Origin: Paracoccaceae bacterium
Lineage (GTDB): Bacteria; Pseudomonadota; Alphaproteobacteria; Rhodobacterales; Rhodobacteraceae
Assembly (NCBI GenBank): GCA_021775315.1
Contig: JAJFIC010000034.1
Location: forward strand, 17,520-81,519
Length of the DNA: 64,000 bases
Reading direction: 5' to 3'
Shown: in pieces, positions 22,047-30,258 of the stretch
How positions within the stretch are numbered: position 1 is the stretch's first letter
Layout: each line of letters opens with the position of its first letter
The notes under the pieces: model-generated
Seen by the model: the letters and a program-made list of their open reading frames with translations, nothing else
Told to the model about the DNA's origin: nothing
Database searches by the model: none
Translations under genes and position numbers: made by a program

Positions 22047-22082
22047 CTGCCGCCCAAGGCCCCACTGAACGGAGACACCACA

Positions 22083-23783
22083 ATGGCACGTCGCCCAGAC
22101 CCGTCCGAGATGCTGCGCACCGGTATGATTCTGGATCAGGCGCGGATTGAGCGTGAGGCCAAGGCGGGCAACTGGTCGGATCGGCTGCTGACGGATTATC
22201 TGGATGATATCCTGAAAAACAAACCCGACAGTCCGGCGTTAATCACCTATCGCACAGATACCGGGGCCGAGGCCACGATTAGCTATAGCGAGCTGAATGA
22301 TCAGGTCGACCGGATTGCGGGAAATCTGGCGGGTTTGGGTGTTGCCAAAGGTCAGGTGGTGTCGTTTCAACTGCCGAATTGGTGGCAATTTGTTGCCGTG
22401 CATCTTGCCTGCCTCAGGATCGGTGCGATCAGCAACCCGTTGATGCCAATTTTCCGTGCTCGTGAGTTGGAATATATGGTGGGCTTTGCGGAATCCCGCG
22501 TTCTGATCCTGCCCAAGTTTTTTCAGAAATATGATTACGAGGCGATGGGCGAGAAGTTGTTGGAAACCATTCCAACCCTTCGGCACGTGATTATCGTCGA
22601 CGGTGAGGGCGAGTATTCGTTTGAAAAAACACTGCTGCGCAAACCGATCATTCCAGCGGCGGAAATATCCCCGTTGTCGCCAAATGATGTGGTTCAGTTA
22701 CTGTTCACCTCGGGCACGACGGGACAGCCCAAAGGGGTGATGCACACGTCAAACACGCTGCTGGCGTCGTCTCGGCAAGTGGCTGAACGGATGGAACTTG
22801 ACGCCTCCGACATTGGTTTTATGCCCGCACCTTTTGCGCATCAGATTGGGTTCTGTTTTGGCATGACCACGGCGATTTATCTGGGGATTCCGCTGGTCAT
22901 TCTGGATGTCTGGAACGCGCAAACAGCGGTCGATCTGATTTCGCGTTACCGGGCCACCTATAGCTGCGCCTCTACGCCGTTTATGGCTGATCTGGCGGCG
23001 GTTCCGGATGTGGAAAACCGTGATCTGGACAGTTTCCGGGTGTTTCTGACGGCTGGCGCGCCGATCATGGAACCTGTGGTCGAACGGATTACAAGAAAGC
23101 TGAAGGTTGATGTGGTTCCCGGATGGGGCATGACCGAGGTGATACAGGCCACGGCAACGCAACCGCTGACCCTGCCGTCGGCGCCTTTGTCGGACGGGGC
23201 GGCGTTGAAGGGAAATCAGGTGCGTGTGGTTGATCGGGCGGGCAAAGAACTGGCATCGGGGCAAGATGGCTGTCTGCAATGTCGCGGTGCGACCTTGTTT
23301 GTGGGATATTACAAAAAGCCGGAACTGTATGCCGTCGACAAGGATGGCTGGTTTGATACCGAGGATCTGGCCCGGATGGATGATAACGGCAATATCCGCA
23401 TCATCGGTCGGGACAAAGACATCATCATACGCGGCGGTGAAAATGTTCCCGTGCTCGAAGTGGAATCCCTGTTATGCAAAATGCCCGAGGTTGAGGATGT
23501 CGCCCTTGTGTCGATGCCGGACGAACGTCTTGGCGAACGCGGATGTATGTTTGTGACGCTAAAGCCAGAGGCAAGGCTTGGGTTCAATGACATGGTGGCC
23601 TATCTGAAAGAACAGAATTTGGCGCAGCAATATTTTCCCGAACGGCTTGAAATCCTGCGCCAGATGCCTCGGACGCCAAGCGGTAAAATCCAGAAATTCA
23701 TTCTACGCGAATGGGCGACCCAGATTGTCGAAAAGGGCTATCTTGTGCCGACCATTCCAGCGGCCAAAAAACATGCACGATAA
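22083..23783 (+). CDS. Acyl-CoA synthetase (AMP-forming), cyclohexanecarboxylate/aromatic acid-CoA ligase-like
   Basis: ANL-superfamily ligase of 566 residues. It has a P-loop-like LLFTSGTTGQPKGVMHT near residue 207, the GWGMTE motif, the YKKPEL...GWFDTEDLARMD segment with the ATP-ribose Asp, and a C-terminal PRTPSGKIQKF with the catalytic Lys. The FQLPNWWQF and SNPLMPIFRARELEYM segments resemble AliA (cyclohexanecarboxylate-CoA ligase of Rhodopseudomonas palustris) and medium-chain ligases. Lying 36 bp after hcrB, it could supply 4-hydroxybenzoyl-CoA or an alicyclic acyl-CoA; the acid specificity cannot be read from sequence. Confidence 0.8.
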   Translation: MARRPDPSEMLRTGMILDQARIEREAKAGNWSDRLLTDYLDDILKNKPDSPALITYRTDTGAEATISYSELNDQVDRIAGNLAGLGVAKGQVVSFQLPNWWQFVAVHLACLRIGAISNPLMPIFRARELEYMVGFAESRVLILPKFFQKYDYEAMGEKLLETIPTLRHVIIVDGEGEYSFEKTLLRKPIIPAAEISPLSPNDVVQLLFTSGTTGQPKGVMHTSNTLLASSRQVAERMELDASDIGFMPAPFAHQIGFCFGMTTAIYLGIPLVILDVWNAQTAVDLISRYRATYSCASTPFMADLAAVPDVENRDLDSFRVFLTAGAPIMEPVVERITRKLKVDVVPGWGMTEVIQATATQPLTLPSAPLSDGAALKGNQVRVVDRAGKELASGQDGCLQCRGATLFVGYYKKPELYAVDKDGWFDTEDLARMDDNGNIRIIGRDKDIIIRGGENVPVLEVESLLCKMPEVEDVALVSMPDERLGERGCMFVTLKPEARLGFNDMVAYLKEQNLAQQYFPERLEILRQMPRTPSGKIQKFILREWATQIVEKGYLVPTIPAAKKHAR

Positions 23784-23890
23784 GTGCGCGGTCTTTGGCG
23801 GTATCCGCACGCTTGGGTTCTATACGGCCCAAGGATTATCGATTAGGAAAGACGGGGGCAACACAGCCAAGAACCACCCCGAGGAAAACA

Positions 23891-24547
23891 ATGGCATTAT
23901 CTGACGACGTTGAAAGCATGGTGACCGACCCTGATCTGGTCAGCAAAAGGCGCGGGCAGATCGTTGATGCTGCGGTGCGATTGTTTTCCAAACAGGGTTA
24001 CGCGCGTACAAGCGTTCAGCAGATTTCAAAAGAGGCGGGCGTCAGCACCGGGTTGATCTATCAATACTTTGGCGACAAGGACGACATCCTGTTTCTTGCG
24101 CTCAAGCTGGTGCTGGACACGTATGAGCGGGATATTCCGCCACAATTCATTGGTCTGGATCATCCGCTGGAAAAACTGGGCGCGGCCCTTAGGGCGTATT
24201 GTGTCGTCGTGGATAATTTACGTTCGGCCACGGTGCTTGCCTATCGCGCGACGCGGTCGTTGCCGGTCAGGCGTCGGGTGATTATCGAAAACGCGGAAAC
24301 CAGAACCAACCAATTGTTTAAGGATGTGCTGGCGGAATGTATTGGCCAAGGTCTGCTGAAGGTCCCGAATATCGAACTGCTGACCTATCAATACGTGCAT
24401 TTTTCCCATGCCTGGGCGCTGAAACACTGGGCGTTTAACGACAAATACGATCTGGAAAGCTATATCCACGAAGGTGGCCGTCTGCTGATTGAACCGTTCC
24501 TGACGGAACAGGGACGGAAAGATTGGGAGCGGCTGGCAATCATCTGA
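23891..24547 (+). CDS. TetR-family transcriptional regulator of the hcr/aromatic genes
   Basis: 218 residues beginning at ATG 23891 behind GAGGAAAAC. The N-terminal DNA-binding domain (RGQIVDAAVRLFSKQGYARTSVQQISKEAGVS, then GLIYQYFGDKDDIL) is a classical TetR helix-turn-helix. The C-terminal ligand domain resembles acyl-CoA-responsive TetR proteins. It lies downstream of the ligase and upstream of the crotonase gene. The palindromes TGAATGA-N4-TCATTCA at 18128, 18217 and 24592 are the natural candidates for its operators, giving control of hcr, the SDR-thioesterase pair and the crotonase. The effector would probably be an aromatic or alicyclic acyl-CoA (inference). Confidence 0.85.
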   Translation: MALSDDVESMVTDPDLVSKRRGQIVDAAVRLFSKQGYARTSVQQISKEAGVSTGLIYQYFGDKDDILFLALKLVLDTYERDIPPQFIGLDHPLEKLGAALRAYCVVVDNLRSATVLAYRATRSLPVRRRVIIENAETRTNQLFKDVLAECIGQGLLKVPNIELLTYQYVHFSHAWALKHWAFNDKYDLESYIHEGGRLLIEPFLTEQGRKDWERLAII

Positions 24548-24591
24548 ATCTGATGTGCGGTGAAGCAATGGGATTTTGCCGGCGCAAAATA

Positions 24592-24609
24592 TGAATGAAC
24601 GCTCATTCA
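24592..24609. promoter_or_regulatory. TetR-type operator palindrome 3 (in front of crotonase gene)
   Basis: TGAATGAACGCTCATTCA has the same 7-bp arms as sites 1 and 2. It lies 34 bp upstream of the ATG at 24643 and 45 bp downstream of the TetR gene stop. Confidence 0.75.
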
Positions 24610-24642
24610 GCAAATGCGAACACTACCAAGAAAGGAAACAAA

Positions 24643-25395
24643 ATGATCTCGTTCATGGTATCTGGGCCGGTTGCGACCATCACGCTGGATCGACCGCCGG
24701 TAAATGCCATCAATGAAGAGTGGTTGGATCGCTTTGGGGCCGCACTTGATCAAACCGAGGCGCGCGATGATCTTTCGGTTCTGATCATACGCAGCGCACA
24801 AAAGGTGTTTTGCGCCGGGGCAGATCTGGCCTTGATGCGCAGCAGGTTTGAGACCGTAAAAGGGCGGAACCAAATGATCGCCATGGTGCGGCGCATTCAG
24901 GCGCTTTACGCGCGGATTGAACGCTCAAATCTGGTGTCGATTGCTGAAATTGGCGGGGCGGCCATGGGCGGTGGCCTGGAACTGGCGCTGGCTTGTGATC
25001 TTAGGGTGATTTCCAAAACCGCCAAAGTCGGTCTGCCAGAGGCCGCATTGGGCCTGCTGCCCGGGGCGGGCGGCACGCAGCGCATGACGGCGCGTTGCGG
25101 CGATGATACTGCGCGTCGGCTTATTCTGGGGGCCGAGGTTGTTGACGGCAAAACCGCGCAACAATTGCGGGTGGCGCAATGGTGCGTTTCCGCCGCAGAA
25201 ATCGCGGATTTTACCACAGCACTATCCGAAAGGGTTAGTGCAGCGTCACCGCAAGCGCTGGGCCAATGTAAGCGGTGCATAGGGGCGGTGACAGCTTCCG
25301 GTGTGGATGGGTTTGAGGTCGAAATTGACGGAACCCGCGCCTTGTTGGAAAGCGCAGAAACGCAACGCCGTGTTCACAAATTTCTGGAGAAATGA
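24643..25395 (+). CDS. Enoyl-CoA hydratase/isomerase (crotonase family)
   Basis: 250 residues with the crotonase oxyanion-hole segments FCAGADLALM near residue 63 and IGGAAMGGGLELALACD near 105. A catalytic-region GLPEAALGLLPGAGGTQRM follows. The Glu residues expected of a hydratase are in place. It probably hydrates an enoyl-CoA in the beta-oxidation-like part of aromatic or alicyclic acid breakdown (a BadK-like role is possible), but specificity is not visible. The start is ATG 24643 behind AGAAAGGAAAC; the earlier ATG at 24595 lies within the operator palindrome and is not used here. Confidence 0.82.
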   Translation: MISFMVSGPVATITLDRPPVNAINEEWLDRFGAALDQTEARDDLSVLIIRSAQKVFCAGADLALMRSRFETVKGRNQMIAMVRRIQALYARIERSNLVSIAEIGGAAMGGGLELALACDLRVISKTAKVGLPEAALGLLPGAGGTQRMTARCGDDTARRLILGAEVVDGKTAQQLRVAQWCVSAAEIADFTTALSERVSAASPQALGQCKRCIGAVTASGVDGFEVEIDGTRALLESAETQRRVHKFLEK

Positions 25396-25443
25396 GGCCG
25401 GTTGCAAAATAATCGTTGCACTTGAGATAAAATATGTAATGTC

Positions 25444-25455
25444 GTACTGTAATAC
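25444..25455. promoter_or_regulatory. GTAC-type regulatory motif, copy a (pad operon)
   Basis: GTACTGTAATAC, partly palindromic, ends 38 bp before the thioesterase start. It is identical over 12 bp to the copy at 45357 and similar to those at 35773, 46994 and 48399. Confidence 0.6.
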
Positions 25456-25492
25456 ATGTTTACTGACCTGAAACAAAGAATCGAGATTACCC

Positions 25493-25900
25493 ATGGGCGA
25501 AAAATTAACCGCAGGACTATCTGAAACCCGCGTCATTACCGTGGATCGTGATCGCACGATTGGGTTCATGGGCGAAGATTGCCGTGTGTATTCCACGCCC
25601 TCGCTGGTTCAGGATATCGAACAGACCTGCCGCGATTTGATTTTTGAACGCACACCGGACGGCGATGACTCCGTTGGTTTCACGGTTTCTGTCACCCATA
25701 TGGCCCCGACGCTGTTGGGAATGGAGGTGTCGATCACCGCAACCGTGGCTGAAACAGATGGCCGCAAAGTTGTGTTTGACGTGGTCGCCACTGATCCGCT
25801 CGATACCATCTGCAAGGGCCGTCACGAACGGTTTGTGGTCAATGTTGACAAAACCAAGGAACGGCTGCTGGCGAAAGCGGCGAAGGTATCTGGCTCCTGA
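25493..25900 (+). CDS. FlK-like hotdog thioesterase at the head of the pad operon
   Basis: 135 residues with the fluoroacetyl-CoA thioesterase (FlK) fold signature. Thr35 (in YSTPSLV), Glu43 (in DIEQTC) and His69 (in SVTHMAP) have spacings 8 and 26, the same as the FlK catalytic residues Thr42, Glu50 and His76. The family hydrolyses small or unusual acyl-CoAs. Here it starts the transcription unit that continues 11 bp later with padB. A reasonable inference is hydrolysis of phenylglyoxylyl-CoA or disposal of a dead-end CoA ester during phenylacetyl-CoA oxidation. Confidence 0.75.
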   Translation: MGEKLTAGLSETRVITVDRDRTIGFMGEDCRVYSTPSLVQDIEQTCRDLIFERTPDGDDSVGFTVSVTHMAPTLLGMEVSITATVAETDGRKVVFDVVATDPLDTICKGRHERFVVNVDKTKERLLAKAAKVSGS

Positions 25901-25911
25901 AAGGCAATGTT

Positions 25912-28650
25912 ATGAACAAGCCCGCAAATCCTACCAAGCAAAGCGTCTCGTCTTATTGTTATCAATGCGTTGCCGGGCCGGATTTGCTAAAGGTTGATAT
26001 GGCTGACGGTGTGCCATATCAGGTGCGCCCCAACGGTTCTGCCGAGGAAATTCACCCGGCGGGCGGTAAGGTTTGCGTTAAGGCGTTCGGGCTGATCCAG
26101 AAAACCAACAACCCCAACCGTATTTTGACGCCGATGATGCGCACCAACCCCAAAAAGGGCAGGAATGAGGACCCGAAATTCGAGCCTGTTTCCTGGGATG
26201 TTGCGCTGGGCGAGATTGCGAAAAAGCTGAACAAGGCGCAGGCGGATGGCCTGAATGATGCGTCGGGTTTTCCGCGTGTTGCGGCCAGCTTTGGCGGTGG
26301 CGGCACACCGACCGCCTATATGGGCACGTTTCCGGCATTTCTGGCGGCCTGGGGTTCTGTCGACATGAGCTTTGGTTCAGGGCAGGGCGTGAAATGTTAC
26401 CATTCTGAACATCTTTACGGTGAGTTATGGCACCGCGCCTTCACTGTGTCGCCCGACACGCCGCTGGTTAATCTGGTGTTGTCCTTTGGTGCCAATGTCG
26501 AAGCTTCGGGCGGTGTTTGTGGTGTTCGTCGCCACGCTGATGCGCGGGCGCGGGGTGTCAAACGCATTCAGGTCGAGCCGCATTTATCCGTGACCGGCGC
26601 CTGTTCGGCCGATTGGGTGCCGATCAAACCCAAAACCGACCCCGCCTTTATGTTCGCCCTTGTGCATGTCCTGTTGCATGAAATTCCCCGAACACGGCTG
26701 GATATTGCGTTTCTGAAAAGGCGTACCTCGTCGCCTTATCTGATTGCCCCGAACGGGTTTTATCTGCGTGATCCGGCCAGCAAAAAACCCCTTATCTGGG
26801 ATCTGAAGTCGAGTGGAACTGTGCCCTACGACACGGCGGACACTGATCCCGCGCTGGAGGGGGATTTCAGTGTTTCCGGGCTTGAGGTTGGGCCGGATGA
26901 TGTTGAATGGGCCCACGGTGAGGTAACCTGCCAGCCGGCGTTTGGCCATCTGGTGGCGCATGTGAAACCCTATAGCCCGGAATGGGCCGCGGATATTTGC
27001 GACGTGAAAGCGGCCAGAATTCGCGACACGGCGATGCAGTATATCGACCACGCCTGTGTCGGTGAAACGATTGAGATTGATGGCAAGACCCTGCCGTTCC
27101 GGCCCGTTGCGATTTCGCTGGGCAAAACCGTTTGCAACGGTTGGGGTGGATATGAATGCGTTTGGGCGCGCACTTTGATGGCGTGCCTGATCGGCGGGCT
27201 TGAGGTGCCGGGTGGCACACTTGGCACGACGGTGCGGTTGAACCGCCCGGCCGACAATCGTTGGTCGAGCGTCGTTGAAGGACCGGATGGGTTTATGAAC
27301 TATCCGATGAACCCGACCAAAAAGGGCGAATGGCACGAAAGTTCAGCCTCGCGGCACGCTCATCAGACTTTGGTGCCATTGGCGGCAAACTCCCCTTGGT
27401 CACAGGCTTTGGGCCCGACTCATCTGGCGTGGATGATGCAAAAAGAGGGGCTTGATCACCTGCCTGTGCCGACCCAGCCGGATGTTTGGTTTGTCTACCG
27501 GACGAACCCCGCGATCTCGTTCTGGGACACTGACGCTGTCAGTGACGTCATGGCGAATTTTCCGTTTACCGTCTGTTTTGCCTACACCCATGACGAAACC
27601 AACCACATGGCGGATATTTTGCTGCCGGAATGCACCGATCTGGAAGGCTTGCAACTGATCCGCATCGGTGGGTCGAAATATGTCGAACAGTTTTGGGAAC
27701 ATCAGGGCTTTGCGTTGCGCGACCCGGCCAGCAAACCACAGGGCGAGGCCAAGGATTTCACGTGGATAGCAACCGAGCTGGCAAACCGCACGGGGCTGTT
27801 GGAAAAGTATAATTCCGCGATCAACAAAGGCGCCGCCGGTATTCGGTTGTTTGGTCAGGGGTACGATTTTTCGCTGGATCCTGAGCAGGTTCATTCGGTT
27901 GAAGATATCTGGAACAACACTTGCCGGGCGGCCAGTGCGGAAATCACTGACGGTGAGGAAAGTCAGGGACTGGATTATTTCCGCGAGAACGGGTTTCGCA
28001 CCAAACCTTTCCCCAAAGAGCAATGGTATCTTTACCCCGCGATGGTCGAAAAAGACCTGCGGTTCGAGCTGCCCTATCAGGAACGACTGTTGCGCATCGG
28101 GCAGGAATTGGGCGCGCGATTGCACGAACGCGGCATAACCTGGTGGGACCGTCAATTGATGGAATATGAGGCGATGCCGCATTGGCAGGACTTGCAGGGT
28201 CTTTGGGAAACAGCGCTGTCAGATGCCTATAACATCAAGATCGGGGACTACCCGTTCTGGCTGCTGACGGCGCGGTCGATGCAGTATTCCTGGGGCGGCA
28301 ATGCAGGCATTCAGATGATTCACGAGGTCGCCGGAAATGTTGCGGGCCATGGCGGTGTTTTGATGAACCCGGCAGCGGCTAAAACGCTTGGACTGGCTGA
28401 AGGGGATCAGGTCGAAATATCCTCGCCCAGCGGTAAAACCCGCGGTGCCGTGCTGTTAAGGCAAGGCATCCGCCCGGATACATTGCTGATGATCGGGCAG
28501 TTTGACCATTGGAAAACGCCTTTTGCTAAGGATTTGAAAACCCCGAGCATGAACAACCTGACGCCGATGATGCTGGAACTGACGGACGCGACAGGCTCGG
28601 GCTCTGATCTGGTTAAGGTGGCCGTGAAAAAGATCGGGGCCGCATCATGA
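25912..28650 (+). CDS. padB: Phenylacetyl-CoA:acceptor oxidoreductase, molybdopterin subunit (PadB-like)
   Basis: Large DMSO-reductase-family subunit of 912 residues, expected to oxidise the alpha-carbon of phenylacetyl-CoA toward phenylglyoxylate with electrons passed to quinone. The N-terminal cluster motif is C16-x2-C19 and C55 (GGKVCVK); the third Cys of the usual C-x2-C-x3-C is replaced, with Pro23/Asp24 in its place. Internal landmarks include FGGGGTPTAYMGTFPAF and, at the C-terminus, a molybdopterin-binding domain (MNPAAAKTLGLAEGDQVEISSP). No Tat signal is seen at the N-terminus. The assignment rests on family resemblance plus the neighbouring PadC/PadD-type subunit and phenylacetate-CoA ligase. 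It overlaps the next gene by 4 bp. Confidence 0.8.
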   Translation: MNKPANPTKQSVSSYCYQCVAGPDLLKVDMADGVPYQVRPNGSAEEIHPAGGKVCVKAFGLIQKTNNPNRILTPMMRTNPKKGRNEDPKFEPVSWDVALGEIAKKLNKAQADGLNDASGFPRVAASFGGGGTPTAYMGTFPAFLAAWGSVDMSFGSGQGVKCYHSEHLYGELWHRAFTVSPDTPLVNLVLSFGANVEASGGVCGVRRHADARARGVKRIQVEPHLSVTGACSADWVPIKPKTDPAFMFALVHVLLHEIPRTRLDIAFLKRRTSSPYLIAPNGFYLRDPASKKPLIWDLKSSGTVPYDTADTDPALEGDFSVSGLEVGPDDVEWAHGEVTCQPAFGHLVAHVKPYSPEWAADICDVKAARIRDTAMQYIDHACVGETIEIDGKTLPFRPVAISLGKTVCNGWGGYECVWARTLMACLIGGLEVPGGTLGTTVRLNRPADNRWSSVVEGPDGFMNYPMNPTKKGEWHESSASRHAHQTLVPLAANSPWSQALGPTHLAWMMQKEGLDHLPVPTQPDVWFVYRTNPAISFWDTDAVSDVMANFPFTVCFAYTHDETNHMADILLPECTDLEGLQLIRIGGSKYVEQFWEHQGFALRDPASKPQGEAKDFTWIATELANRTGLLEKYNSAINKGAAGIRLFGQGYDFSLDPEQVHSVEDIWNNTCRAASAEITDGEESQGLDYFRENGFRTKPFPKEQWYLYPAMVEKDLRFELPYQERLLRIGQELGARLHERGITWWDRQLMEYEAMPHWQDLQGLWETALSDAYNIKIGDYPFWLLTARSMQYSWGGNAGIQMIHEVAGNVAGHGGVLMNPAAAKTLGLAEGDQVEISSPSGKTRGAVLLRQGIRPDTLLMIGQFDHWKTPFAKDLKTPSMNNLTPMMLELTDATGSGSDLVKVAVKKIGAAS

Positions 28651-30218
28651 CGCGCTGGGCGATTGTTGCTGACCTTAACCGTTGCGTCGGATGTCAGACA
28701 TGCACATCGGCCTGCAAACACGCCAACGCCACGGCGCCGGGGATCCAATGGCGCAAAGTGCTCGATTTTGAAGTGGGCGAATTCCCGGATGTTAGCCGCG
28801 CCTTTCTGCCGGTTGGCTGTATGCATTGTGATGAGCCGCCTTGCCTTGATGTCTGCCCGTCAACCGCCACTGGCAAACGGGATGACGGTATCGTCACCAT
28901 TGATTACGACAAATGCATCGGTTGCGCCTATTGCGCCGTGGCCTGCCCCTATCAAGCGCGGTTTCGCGTGGATGCACCAAGTTCTGCCTATAAGGGCCGC
29001 AAGATGCGTCACGAGGTTTTGCGCGAAGACCCGACAAGGATCGGTGTGGCGCAGAAATGCACCCTTTGTATTGATCGCATTGATGACGGCATGGCGCAGG
29101 GACTGACGCCGGGCATTGATGCGGAGGCAACGCCTGCCTGCGTGAATTCCTGCATTGCCGGGGCCTTGTATATGGGCGATGTGGATGACCAAGACAGCAA
29201 TGTTTCCAAGCTGTTAAAGGAAAACCGCCATTTCCGAATGCACGAGGACTTGGGAACCGGCCCCGGTATTTATTACCTTTATGACGGAGAAATCGGGGAC
29301 AGCTCTGCGATTGAACCTGCCCCGATGGTGGCGGAACCGGCGGGTCTGGCTGCTGTGTCATCGCAGCTTCAGACCAGTTGGGATTGGCGCGCTGCGGCGA
29401 ACTTTACCTTTGGCGGCACCGGCACCGGGTTGTTTGCAGCGACGGTACTGGCGGCGACATTTGCGCCGATGCTGTGGGTTGCACAGTTTCTGGCGATGGC
29501 GTTTGTCGGCGTTGGTTTGTTTTGCGTTTGGTTGGAAATTGGCCGCCCGTGGCGGTTCCTGAATGTTTTTCTGCATGCCAAGCGCAGCTGGATGACGCGA
29601 GAGGCAATCGCCGCCGGGGCTTTCTTTGCCTTTGGTGGGCTGGGATGGCTGTTAGGATCGGTTCCGCTGGCAGTTTTGGCCGTGCTTAGCGGGTTCGTGT
29701 TTTTGTATTGTCAGGGTCGCATGCTGAACGCTGCAAAAGGCATTCCTGCATGGCGTCAAAAGGGTGTGGTTTCGTTGTTGTTCAGCACTGGCCTGACCGA
29801 GGGCGCGGGCTTGCTGGCCATTCTCGTCGCAATAACGGGCTTTGAAGGGTCTGACCTGCGGATTATCACATTGATGCTGATCGGGCTGGTTGCCCTGCGG
29901 CACATTCTTTGGCGGTCTTATCGCACGGCACTGGGCGAAGTTGGCGCGCCTTTGGGTACGTTTAACGCACTGGATCGTGGTTATCTGAACCTGTCGACGG
30001 TCAGCCAGACGGTGATTCTGGTGTTGCTGGTGGTCGGCCTGTTTAACCCGATCGCCTTGATTGTTGCGGCAGCCTTGGCGGTTGTCACCGGCTGGGCATT
30101 CAAATTCACACTGATAACCAAGGCCGCATTTAACCAAGGTTTTGCGATTGAACGCATGCCCGCACGCGGTGCTGGCAAAAGTGCGACCGGGATCAAGCCG
30201 GGATGGACCACTGCATGA
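28647..30218 (+). CDS. Fused iron-sulfur and membrane-anchor subunit of phenylacetyl-CoA oxidoreductase (PadC-PadD fusion)
   Basis: A 523-residue protein with two parts. Residues 1-210 are a DmsB-like ferredoxin with four Cys groups (RCVGCQTCTSAC, GCMHCDEPPCLDVC, KCIGCAYCAVAC, KCTLC...ACVNSC), enough for four [4Fe-4S] clusters. Residues ~240-505 are a DmsC/NrfD-type integral membrane domain with about eight hydrophobic segments and the typical EIGRPWRFLNVF stretch. Electrons would run from PadB through the clusters to the quinone pool at the membrane. In the Aromatoleum-type systems I know, these subunits (PadC, PadD) are separate genes, so the fusion is notable. It overlaps padB by ATGA. Confidence 0.8.
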   Translation: MTRWAIVADLNRCVGCQTCTSACKHANATAPGIQWRKVLDFEVGEFPDVSRAFLPVGCMHCDEPPCLDVCPSTATGKRDDGIVTIDYDKCIGCAYCAVACPYQARFRVDAPSSAYKGRKMRHEVLREDPTRIGVAQKCTLCIDRIDDGMAQGLTPGIDAEATPACVNSCIAGALYMGDVDDQDSNVSKLLKENRHFRMHEDLGTGPGIYYLYDGEIGDSSAIEPAPMVAEPAGLAAVSSQLQTSWDWRAAANFTFGGTGTGLFAATVLAATFAPMLWVAQFLAMAFVGVGLFCVWLEIGRPWRFLNVFLHAKRSWMTREAIAAGAFFAFGGLGWLLGSVPLAVLAVLSGFVFLYCQGRMLNAAKGIPAWRQKGVVSLLFSTGLTEGAGLLAILVAITGFEGSDLRIITLMLIGLVALRHILWRSYRTALGEVGAPLGTFNALDRGYLNLSTVSQTVILVLLVVGLFNPIALIVAAALAVVTGWAFKFTLITKAAFNQGFAIERMPARGAGKSATGIKPGWTTA

Positions 30219-30258
30219 AGTAAGGCCAGACGCAGCGGTTTGAAAAGGAGAATGGACC

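Noticed and set aside
24595..24642. An earlier in-frame ATG that would extend the crotonase gene.
   Set aside because: It lies inside the operator palindrome; the ATG at 24643 has a good ribosome-binding site and fits crotonase N-termini.
26584..27336. Long open frames antisense to padB.
   Set aside because: Low-complexity, Arg/His/Pro-rich translations typical of reverse-strand shadows in GC-rich coding DNA.
25912..30218. Considered that padB/padC-padD might be a DMSO, arsenate or perchlorate reductase.
   Set aside because: The neighbouring phenylacetate-CoA ligase and benzoyl-CoA genes, the absence of a Tat signal and the PadB-like N-terminus favour phenylacetyl-CoA oxidation, though without a search it is not proven.
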